Below, piece after piece: positions 24,380 through 33,747 of a DNA stretch of 64,000 nucleotides. The position numbers and the translations under genes were made by a program. Numbering within the stretch: the first letter of the stretch is position 1; every line of letters begins with the position of its first letter. Source of the stretch: Cyclospora cayetanensis (taxonomy: Eukaryota > Apicomplexa > Conoidasida > Eucoccidiorida > Eimeriidae). The stretch spans positions 1-64,000 of the forward strand of contig NW_020312770.1 in NCBI RefSeq assembly GCF_002999335.1, given 5' to 3'. The notes under the pieces were generated by a model. It searched no databases and was not told where the DNA came from. It saw only the letters and a list, made by a program, of their open reading frames with translations.

Positions 24380-27300
24380 TTACTTCACGTGCACCCCGCA
24401 AGCCACACGTTCGAATGCAAATGCACAGACGCAGAGAATGCAAGGCCTAAGGCGTGAACCGCCACACCACGCAGCGAGAGAGAGACAGAGGAAGAGCACG
24501 GGGAGCACAAGCAGTCCGCCACAGTTCAGAAAAAGGCATTCCTTACCCTCCCCATCGTCGCCAGCTGGCGAAAATCGCGGAAACTTTGCAACCCAGGCAG
24601 CATGCAGGGTGGGGCCTCTACCCTCGTGGCCTCGTTGCTTGCTCTCCGGAGCTTCGAACGGCGATATTTTGAGCAGGTAAGCCCGACTTGCTTCCACGTT
24701 TTTGCTACAGACATTGTAAAAGGGGCAAGTGCTTTCTAGCAGGTTGGAAGCGCGCCGTCCAAACACAAAAGGCGGCTTTCCGAACTCCCCCTGAGCGGCC
24801 GCATGTTGCGCGATGGACATACCTGAGAGGGCGTAACACGTGTGGTAGAGATCGGCCCCTCTGCACAGGCACGCACCGCAGGAGGAAAACCATCACAACA
24901 CGTCCATTGCAAAATCAAGAACTAATGCAACCCTCCCGTAAAAAGAATTTCCTTGGGGTGCCCCGCATACGTGTAGCAACGTTCACACATGAGTATGAGC
25001 GTAAGCGTACATACACCACGCACAAATGGGAGTATTTACGCCGTCTATGAAGGCTTGAAAATATCGCGTAGTATGTGCTCTAATACACGACTTGGATACG
25101 TTATAATGCAGCTAAATAAATATGTATATGCATGTATATCTGTGTATATGTGCATTCATGTATATATATGCGTATGTATATGGGTGCATGCATGTGTGCA
25201 TATGCAAATGTATGTAGATTGGGGTCCAAAATTATGAAGCGTCCTGCCGCATGGCTGCAACCCTCTTCTGCCTTTGCAGAAGAGGGGAGGCGTGCATGCA
25301 GTCTTCCCGAAACGAGGTAACAGTTGGCGGTGCAGGGTGTGCAGTCAGGCAGCGCGGAAGGAAGGGCCCCTACTTGCCAGGTTTGTCTTCTATGCCGCCC
25401 TTCGGTGCTTGACAGCAACAGAGAATATACTGCTGTAGATGCTGCGATGACATCCAGCAGTGTGTGACTGGGTAATCCCGCCGCAGCTGCCGCAAGGCCT
25501 CTGCCACCAGCGGAAATACAGCCCCCTGGAGAGAGGAGCCACACGACGCTCGCACGGGCAGTCTCGCATGCGTAAGTACACCGGAACCCACTCGAACACA
25601 AGGCAGGCCTTATGTTTGACGCGCAGCAGACAGAGGCACAGGAAACTGAGTCCTCGGAAGAAGCCGCATTTCAAAGGAAATTATCGCAAACTTACGCCTC
25701 CCGTGCGAGAGCAAGCCATCACCCGCTGCTCTGCACAATTTCTGGTGTATTTGTGTCTACCGCCTCAGCCTTCCCTCGCAGCACTCGCTCCTCCCCGCAG
25801 CAGCATCCCCTCGTTCCCACGGAACAGCCACGCAAAGTGCCTCAACAGTCACAACCCAGGAAGCATCTGCATGCCGTCCTGCCCGTGAACCTCCTCACCA
25901 GCCAGAAAGAGTAACACGAGTCCACCAGCTTCGCTGTACGTCCCTGAAAGCCGCCCTCGAATCCCAGCTGTTTACAGGCTGCCCAATGCAACAGACTCTC
26001 CAAATCAAGAGCTCCCGCCTGGCCTGTGATACACAGGGCCGCCAAGCCTGAGGGAGGAGCAGAAGCTAAAACAAGACGATGGGTGGCAAGAAACAGCGCA
26101 ATCTAGAGAGATGTGCCCGCAGAAACGGCTCTTCCCGAGGCATCCTCATTCACAGCGAATGCTCCGAGGACGACCCTTACTCCACACACTCCAACGAGCT
26201 TGAGCAGGCGCGGCGCACAGGAAGCCACTCCTTCTCGCGCCAGCAGCAGGAGCAGCAGTAGGAACAGTAGGAACAGGAAGAGGAAGAAGAGGAACAGCAG
26301 GAACAGTAGGAGCAGTAGGAACAGTGGGAACAGGAAGAGGAAGAAGAGGAACAGCAGCAACAGGAACAGTAGGAAGAGCAGGAACAGTAGGAAGAGCAGG
26401 AACAGTAGGAAAAGTGGGAACAGTAGGAAAAGCGGGAACAGCAAGAACTGGAACAGTAGGAGCAGCAAGAACAGGAACAGCAGGAGCAGTAGGAACAGTA
26501 GGAACAGCAGGAACAGGAAGAGGAAGAATAGGAACAACAGGAACAGTAGGAGCAGCAGGAGCAGTGGGAACAGGAACAGTAGGAGCAGCAGTAGGAACAG
26601 TAGGAACAGCAGTAGGAACAGTAGGGAAAAAAGCAGTAGGAGCAGTAGGAACAGGGACAACAGGAACAGGAGCAGCAGGAAAAGTAGGAACAGCAGGAGC
26701 AGTAGGAATAGTGGGAACAGCAAGAACAGGAACAGCAGGAGCGGGAACAGTAGAAACAGGAACAGTAGGAGCAGCAGTAGGAACAGTAGGAACAGCAGTA
26801 GGAACAGTAGGAAAAAAAGCAGTAGGAGCAGTAGGAACAGGAACAACAGGAACAGGAGCAGCAGGAAAAGTAGGAACAGCAGGAGCAGTAGGAATAGCGG
26901 GAACAGCAAGAACAGGAACAGTAGGAGCAGTAGGAACAGGAGCAGCAGTAGGAGCAGTAGGAACAGTAGGAGCAGTAGGAGCAGTAGAAAAAGAAGCAGT
27001 AGGAGCAGTAGGAACAGTGGGAACAGGAACAGTAGGAGCAGGAAGAGGAAGAATAGGAACAGTGGGAACAGGAACAGTAGGAACAGGAACAGTAGGAGCA
27101 GCAGTAGGAACAGTAGGAAAAGAAGCAGTAGGAACAGTAGGAAAAGAAGCAGTAGGAGCAGTAGGAACAGGAACAACAGGAACAGGAGCAGCAAGAAAAG
27201 TAGGAACAGCAGGAGCAGTAGGAACAGGAAGAGGAAGAACAGGAACAGCAGGAAAAGTAGGAACAGCAGGAGCGGGAACAGTAGGAACAGCAGGAGCAGT

Positions 27301-29783
27301 AGGAACAGGAGCAGCAGTAGGAGCAGTAGGAACAGTAGGAGCAGTAGGAACAGGAGCAGCAGGAAAAGTCGGAAAAGGAGCAGTAGGAACAGGAACAACA
27401 GGAACAACAGGAACAGGAGCAGTAGGAACAGCAGGAGCAGTAGGAATAGTGGGAATAGCAAGAACAGGAGCAGTAGGAGCAGTAGTAGGAACAGTAGGAG
27501 CAGCAGGAACAGCAAGAAGAGGAACAGTTGGAATAGCAGGAGCAGGAACAGTCGCTGGCGCTGCCGTCTCAGCGAGTAGACACTATGCGCCGAGAGAAGG
27601 GAGGCAGCAGAGAAGATGCGTCGACAAGGATGGCTGCACACAGAGCAGCGAAGCTGAAAATACTGCAGCCGCTAGACGCAGTCACCATCAGCGTACCGCA
27701 GTAGGTGTAGCCGCCATGAGATTCAAGCCCTCGCTCGCCTGCAATTCCACCATCATACCCTTGGCAAGATGCCACGTATTCGGCGAGGCCATCCGTCAAC
27801 TCCTCCGTCAGCATGTGCAGCATCGAGGCTGTAGCTATAGCACAGTATGCGCCTCTGCGACAAGACAGTCCAGGAGGCAAGAGAAGCAGACAGCGTCGCC
27901 ACCAACCCCAAAACACACACACACACAAACACATACATACATATATATATGTATATAAGAAGCAGGCAAGCGCATAAGAGGCGGTCTCTTGTCATGAGGC
28001 TTCCCTGCTGCAGCAGGCTAATGTGTTTCCTAGGTGTGCGCATGCACATGTTTCCAGAAGAACCAAAGACGCGAAAGAAGAGCAGTCCGGCCGTTCTGCA
28101 GAATGTTTGGCTTTCAGGAGGAAGGTCGAGAAAGTGCTCCACGCGTGGAAAGGATGTGCGGCGCGCACAACGCCCTGGCAGTAGTAGTAGCAGTAGTAGT
28201 AGTAGTAGCAGCAGTAGTAGTAGTAGCAACAGCAATAGTAGTAGTGGTAGTAGTAGCAACGGCAGTAGTAGTAGTGGTAGTAGTAGCAACAGCAATAGTA
28301 GTAGTGGTAGTAGTAGCAACGGCAGTAGTAGTCGTAGTAGCAACAGCAATAGTAGTAGTGGTAGTAGTAGCAACGGCAGTAGTAGTAGTAGTAGCAACAG
28401 CAATAGTAGTAGTGTAGCAGCTGCCGCTGCTGTGACACCTAAAAAGCAGCAACGTTTGCCTGGTTTCTTGCCTGATGTCTACTTCCCCATCTTTGTGCAG
28501 CATGAAGCCCCCGTTTTCGCTCTTGAGACTCAGGAGGATCTTGTAGACGGCTTCTCTTCTGCTGCTTCCCTCCTCGCCTTCTAGCCAGCGCTCCACCAGG
28601 CCTGCCTCAACGAGCGTCGCAGCTGCAGCGTAAGTGCATGCCAAGTGGGCTTGCTGACCAGCACCTCCTCCCCACCCGCCTCCTCCTGCCTTATCCCAGC
28701 AGACGTCCAGCGTAGCTAAGATGCTGCAAGCGGAAGAGTGAGGCATGCATACAAGCGCGCGAGCGAGACGGCGTGACTGCCCAGGTGTATTTATGGCTGC
28801 CTCATGCAAAAGCGCGCACAGGCCACTTCGCCCCCGTCCCGCCACGTCTCTTTCTCTTTCTATCTCTCTCTCTTTCTATCTCTCTCTCTTTCTCTTTCTA
28901 TCTCTCTCTCTCTATCTCTCTTTCTCTATCTCTCTCTCTTTCTCTCTCGTTCTTTCTCTATCTCTCTCTCTTTCTCTTTCTCTCTCTCTTTCTCTTTCTC
29001 TATCTCTTTCTCTATCTCTCTTTCTTTCTCTCTCGTTCTTTCTCTATCTCTCTTTCTCTCTCTATCTACCTCTATACACATGTATATATATCTCTTCCAA
29101 TCCCTCTTTCTCTGTGTATCTCCGTCCCCCCAAGAACGCTTGCACACCAGCCAGAGCGCAGGAGAGCGGCGGGTAGAGACACTGCCGCACCTGTCCGCGT
29201 GAGTGTCGCGCGGGAACGCGTCGAGCAAACTGAGACCATGAACCATCCAGTAGATTAGCCAAGGTCGAGAAGCAGCCAATTCCATCATGTTTGCCGAGAA
29301 GGGCACTTCCAATCGCTTGCCTAGGAAGGCGATGTGGCGGCTTCGCTGAAGCTCTACGCGGCGGGATGCGCGCGACCACAAAAAATCCTTGTCCTCAATC
29401 GGCATGCTGTCTTCATCCATGTCTCTGTCTGCTGCCAATGCGTCTCGCGTCTGCTGTTGCTGCTGCTGCTCTTTGTTCGGCGTGCTTGAGGAGGGCGGGG
29501 GGTCTTGCAACGGCAAATAGGAGGGGTGTGGCGCCAAGGCAGGCAGCATTTCGGAATAACACTGCAGACACTGCCGCTCCACGCGCAGCTGGTCCTCTAG
29601 CGTCTGGTAGCCGTCATCCAGAGACGGGCACCGACTGCGCGTGAGCGCATACTTGTAATGAAGCGGATGGTGAGCAAATAAACTGGTGAGTGGGGGCGAC
29701 TTCTCGCGTCTTTGCCCTGCATGCCCCTCGCCGCAACGCGCGCCTGACGTTGGCGCGCTCGCCGGTGTCGATGATGGCTCCAT
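24380..29783 (-). CDS. FNTB: Protein farnesyltransferase subunit beta, 6 exons
   Basis: The catalytic subunit transfers farnesyl from farnesyl diphosphate to the Cys of CaaX proteins, with the alpha subunit. Exons in gene order: 29783-29191, 28723-28472, 27854-27697, 26047-25899, 25525-25374, 24860-24380. All phases chain, giving about 594 residues (human 437). Matches: [17 protein letters not shown], the Gly-rich repeat then [15 protein letters not shown] joined to [50 protein letters not shown], and [10 protein letters not shown] near the end. Predicted zinc ligands are D377, C379 and H441, and their spacing agrees with the human enzyme. This separates it from the geranylgeranyl and Rab beta subunits less firmly than a full alignment would. 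Exon 1 carries an extra Pro/Ser/Gln-rich insert. The last about 80 residues after the conserved end are an unexplained extension and may be mis-spliced. The start at 29783 is the first ATG after a repeat; an upstream exon cannot be excluded. Confidence 0.94.
25261..25286. repeat. Hairpin with 11-bp perfect arms in FNTB intron 5
   Basis: CCCTCTTCTGC, a 4-base loop, then its exact reverse complement. It lies in the intron between exons 5 and 6. No poly-T follows on either strand, so it is not a bacterial-type terminator. Confidence 0.7.
26240..27560. repeat. 1.3-kb GGAACAGTAGGAGCAG minisatellite in FNTB intron 3
   Basis: Irregular tandem of 3n-length units (GGAACA, GTAGGA, GCAGTA, AAGAGG) fills most of the 1.65-kb intron between exons 3 and 4. 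The + strand is nearly all G and A with few T or C. Unit lengths divisible by three and the lack of stop triplets keep several frames open on both strands (Ser/Arg/Asn-rich, Gly/Thr/Val/Ala-rich, and Leu/Phe-rich on -). Splice sites on either side join conserved enzyme blocks in phase, so the array is intronic. Confidence 0.9.
28182..28415. repeat. (AGT)n/(AGC)n triplet array in FNTB intron 2
   Basis: About 230 bases of AGTAGTAGCAACAGC-type triplets. It includes internal copies of a block of about 45-60 bases with small variations. It sits inside the intron that appears to use a GC donor. Confidence 0.9.
28848..29080. repeat. Pyrimidine tract (TCTC/TTTC)n in FNTB intron 1
   Basis: About 230 bases of almost pure C/T on the + strand, hence a GAGA/GAAA purine tract in the transcript of this minus-strand gene. 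Non-coding. Confidence 0.9.
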
Positions 29784-31420
29784 CCTGCATGCGCACAGAC
29801 ACACAACATATAGACATACACAGAGACACACAACATATTGACATACACAGAGACACACAGACACACAGCATACACACAGACACACACACAGCATACATAC
29901 ATACATACACAGAGACACAGCATACAGACACACACAGACACAACATATAGACATACACAGAGACACACACAACGTATAGACACACACAGACACACACACA
30001 CACACACACAACATACATACATACATACATACACAGAGACGCAACACACAGACACACGCAACATGAAGACACACAACATACAGACATATACATGCGTATA
30101 TGACCCATGGTAGGGTCAACTCCGCCATCGATGCACGCGCCAGAACGGGAACGGATGAGAAAAGCGCCTTCGTTAGATGCCACGTTCAAGTGCCCCCCAT
30201 CACCCCTCTCGGCTTCCCCAGCCTCAGGCAGCCCAGAAGCCAAACTCAAAGAAACACACATATTCACGGCTACACACGCCGTCGCTGCACACAGGAAGCT
30301 GCCTGCATCCATAGATTCTTGCACCCCGTGAGGGTGTGGCCCCTCATGCGCAGGAAGATCAAGCGGCTAGCGCCGCTACGCTATGGAAATATCCTCTTGC
30401 TCGCTCAGAAGCAGAGCGCGCTCGCTCCATGAGGAACGGCGGCAAGGCACGGATATGGAGGCAAGTAGTCCAGAGGCGTACTTTGGAGACTTTGTGGGGG
30501 AACGGGCTTCCAGAAAAGACACCAAAGACACTCGGCACTATGGGAAACTTCCGGAGGGCACCCTTGGATTTGGCCAGTCACTGAACGACCGAGGGAAAGC
30601 AGCGCTACAGAAATAGGGAGAGAAGACTCGTTGGTAAAACATGAAAGGACTGGACGGGATGCAGCCATGGAGCGATCGCAACGCAGCCCGAGACAGAACG
30701 CGTTGAGCGGTTGCATACATGTAAAGCAGCGCATGAACCATGGTAGCTTCCCTCCAAAGTGAAGCGCGGCAATTTACGTTTTTTAAGAGCGGTTTTTGAA
30801 AGCACATTTGCTAACCGAAACCGCGATACACTTTGAAAGATTTTCCGCACTGCAATTATCTTCGCCGCCCCTTGTCCCCGGATCTATGTAATAGAGGAAT
30901 CGAACCCTGAGGCGAAGCTGCCATCTCATTTAGCCAGCCTGTGCTGTGGGGTTTCACTGCCTTCCTCCTTGGATGCATTCAAGCACCGTGTTTTAGCATA
31001 TTTAACTGTTTTCTTCCGTATTCACAAAGCTGGGCTGCTTAGGGCGGACGGTGGGGCCGTGGCGTCTGTCAGGCAGCGCAGCTTTCAGCTGCAAAGGGCA
31101 ACCGGCTCGCGCCTTTCTCCCTCTGATATTCATAAAACATCCAGGGGGCGAGGTCTTGGCTGTAGCGATCAGCAGCAACCAGGAAGTTTGCGATGAAGCT
31201 GGCCGCTGCAAGCACCAGCCCGACGGATTCCAGCGTCCTCTTTTGCGGTTTGCGGATACTTCAGGGCTCCAACAGCGTGAGCGGCTTTTGCCCGCATTAT
31301 TCACTGTACAGCTCGATCACGAGAGGCGTATACGGCTTCTGTGCAGGAACCACCGGGCGTGGCAACGGCACCAAGTGAAGGATCTGCTGCAGTGCCAGTG
31401 CCCGCTGCTTCCTGCGCAAC
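29784..31420. other. Divergent upstream region of FNTB and PAM16, with ACACAGACACA repeat
   Basis: From about 29797 to 30100 lies an imperfect CA-rich repeat (ACACACAGACATAC) adjoining the FNTB start. This could be 5' UTR, promoter or an upstream intron. The rest, to 31420, has no recognised gene. The two genes point away from each other, so this stretch should hold both promoters. The + strand frame at 31193-31378 lies just upstream of PAM16 and is unassigned. Confidence 0.55.
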
Positions 31421-31973
31421 ATGGCGATCGGCCCTCTTGGCAGGATTGTTGCTCAATTCATTTTTGTTGCTGGCTCGGCTTTAGGGAGAGCTGTGGTGCA
31501 AGTGAGTCCTTTTCGACGGATGGATGATCCCCTTTTGCTATCGGGCGCCTCTTCGCGCATCTTTTCGTTTTCTAGACGGGCATCCCCGCCCTGAAACCGC
31601 TTCCTCATGCGCGTGCACTCCCTCTTTTGTGCCTTCTCAGGCATACAAGGATGCTGCAAAGCAAGGCATAGCTGCTGGGGGCGCTGCGCGCTCGCAGCCT
31701 CTCTCTTTAAGACCCCGGATGAGCAACGATGAAGCCCGGAAGATTCTGGGGTTCCCCTGTGGTAACGGTTCTAAAACACCAAGCCGTGAGGAGATACTGG
31801 CCCGGTTCGATCGGCTCTTTCAGATCAATGCGCCTTCAGGGAACTTTGCAGGCTCTCCCTATCTGCAAAAGAGGGTTGCCGTGGCACGGAGCATCATGCT
31901 GGAGGAATGCAATCAGAAAGGTGTAGTTTCCAATGCCGAGGCAAAGACCAGCAGTACAGATCAAAAGGATTGA
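31421..31973 (+). CDS. PAM16: Mitochondrial import motor subunit PAM16/TIM16, 2 exons
   Basis: PAM16 is a degenerate J protein on the matrix side of the inner membrane. It binds PAM18/TIM14 and restrains its stimulation of mitochondrial Hsp70 during import through TIM23. Exons 31421-31501 and 31641-31973 (phase 0 junction) give 137 residues; the family is about 120-150. The N-terminus MAIGPLGRIVAQFIF followed by GRAVVQAYKDAA is the short hydrophobic anchor typical of the family. The J-like domain contains MSNDEARKILG, then RFDRLFQINAP and YLQKRVAVAR. The HPD tripeptide of true J proteins is absent, as expected. The tail is polar (KTSSTDQKD). The start is the ATG that begins the conserved anchor. 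Confidence 0.93.
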
Positions 31974-32700
31974 ACGTGCGCAGAGGTAGGCTCCGCAGCG
32001 CTCATTCATCTCTTGCCGCGAGGCACTCAAAGGCATGGACGAAGCGAAACGGTGCGATGCCGTACGACTCAATCGAACGTCTATGGGCGCTATTTCAAAG
32101 GGAACTCACTACGAGTTACATTTAGATACTCCAACCCTTCAATTTTGGCCTTGGCGTTCCTAGGCCTCGGGCATGATTCAGAATCTATCGCCCGTTGTAC
32201 AGTTTGTTGTATCTAGGTGTCAGTTTTAGGCCGCAAGTTGTGATGTTGAATGCAGTGTGTCTGCACGTCCACAGCCCACTTACGCAATGACAATATTCAG
32301 CGACGGTACACGCGAGCAGCAGGTGCTTCAGTCGTAGCATGTAGAGCCCCGCGGTGAGCTGTACTCGGGCTGAAATCTGTGTGAAACGCTACCGACACAG
32401 CACAACCCCCACCAGCAAACCTCTAGGGCCTTGTTTGCACAGTGGAAAGAAAAGAAACCAGATACCGTTGGCACAATAAATTATTGCTGTACTGCACAGT
32501 CCCCCGTGCAGCGTGAGCGTTTCATGATGCCTCGCCTCTTCATGTTTCCTTGGCTGTACACCCGTACACCTCGCGTACCCACCCATCGCGCGCGATCCGT
32601 AGTGTGCAAATGCTATCGACTCATTATGGTTAGATGAACAACCAGTACTAGGCAGCTTTCGGGCATTTATGTTCAGAATTGTTCAACTGACACCGAGGGC
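31974..32700. other. Intergenic, 727 bases, nothing recognised
   Basis: 3' flank of PAM16 and upstream region of the next + strand gene. No long frame, repeat or RNA gene is visible. Confidence 0.5.
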
Positions 32701-33609
32701 ATGGCAACACGGCTGGCCTCTCTGGTCATCGTGTCGTTTCTCTTCTGCCGGAGAGCCGCCGCGCACGGAGTCAACCGCAGTGGCTTGAAAACCCTGTACT
32801 GCCACGAATGCGGTTTACCATTCACGTTGCAAATATGCTGCGGATCGGACTGCCACGAAACGCTTGTTCGTGCTGACGAACAGTTGCTGGTGCGTTTTGA
32901 CGACCCGGCGCCCGCGCTGCACGCCTGTGGACGCGTTTTATTGTACGACGCAAGCAGTCACAGTCAGTTGAGAAGGATTGGCGCCATTGACATTTCTGAA
33001 TCAACCACAGTACGTGTTGCAAGTCCTGCATGCGTTGTTCATGAGCACTAGCCCTATTCCAAGCAGCTTGGACTTGTTTTCCCCGACGGCAGTGCGCCGG
33101 AGTCAGTAACTGTTCGGAATTGGAGACCTTTCCAGCAGGTCGCCCATGAAGCGCCGTTGGCGTGCGCGCCTCGGGATAGCCAGTGGCCTCGCCTCTATTG
33201 GGCTTTTGTTGCCTGTTGGCTTACGTGGATTTTCACCCAAGCTGTACAAGACCTCGCAAGTTCGCCTTTTTTCGCGAGGATACGTTATTCCCTAAAACTG
33301 CTAAAACCGAGCGCACTGCAGTGCGACCAGGCCCTCTACAAACGTCCCCCCATGCGCGGAGCACCAGCACTCCAATCAACGCAAAAGCATGACGCGAATA
33401 GTTTGCGGGTAGCAGGCGTTCTCGGGGGTCATCAGCGCGTTCCCACCGGCTTGCAGTTCGAGTATCACCTGAACACGGGGGGCACGCGCTGGATATCCAA
33501 GAAATTCGCAAACAAAAAGCCGCCGTCGGCAGATCATCTCGCACAAACAGTACGGCATCCCAAAGCCGTTATGCTGGTGAGCTCGCCAACAGCCAAAGCG
33601 GCGCAATAA
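32701..33609 (+). CDS. Secreted or membrane Cys-rich protein of unknown function
   Basis: Not recognised. The ATG at 32701 starts a signal-peptide-like segment (MATRLASLVIVSFLF), then a region with a cysteine cluster (YCHECG, ICCGSDCHE) and LLVRFDDPAPA. A TAG at 33049-33051 interrupts the frame, but the same frame reopens at once and runs to 33609. A hydrophobic stretch (LYWAFVACWLTWIF) lies at about 33199-33240, suggesting a membrane segment. The best reading is two exons with a short intron from a GTACGT donor at 33010 to an AG at either 33051 (42 bases) or about 33135 (126 bases); both keep frame. A different frame at 33146-33295 (MKRRWRAR, hydrophobic stretch, GYVIP stop) is an alternative C-terminus. 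The gene is convergent with TRMT11. Confidence 0.5.
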
Positions 33610-33747
33610 CTTTTGAATCGGTGTCGAATCGACGCAGGTCGCAGCAATAATGCCATTCAGCGTGCAGACCACAAGTGCATCGACCGTGCAGAAGCGTGCG
33701 GCTCTCTCCTCATGCTGCTGAGCAGCGGGCCTTTCGGCTCATGGTCA

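Noticed and set aside
25261..25286. Hairpin as a transcription terminator
   Set aside because: It sits inside an intron of a eukaryotic gene and lacks a following T tract.
26103..27641. 512-codon Leu/Phe-rich frame on the minus strand and 488-544-codon frames on the plus strand
   Set aside because: All are by-products of the same stop-free triplet minisatellite, which lies between two well-supported farnesyltransferase exons.
29797..30100. CRISPR-like spaced repeats in the ACACAGACA array
   Set aside because: Units and spacers are both low-complexity dinucleotide or tetranucleotide variants with no constant repeat length, and the genome is eukaryotic.
30880..30960. A possible tRNA T-arm on the minus strand (GGTTCGATTCC)
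   Set aside because: The flanking bases do not form a five-pair stem, and no matching acceptor or anticodon arm could be folded around it.
33146..33295. 49-codon frame MKRRWRAR to GYVIP with a hydrophobic middle
   Set aside because: It overlaps a longer open frame that continues the upstream gene in phase. Kept only as an alternative C-terminus.
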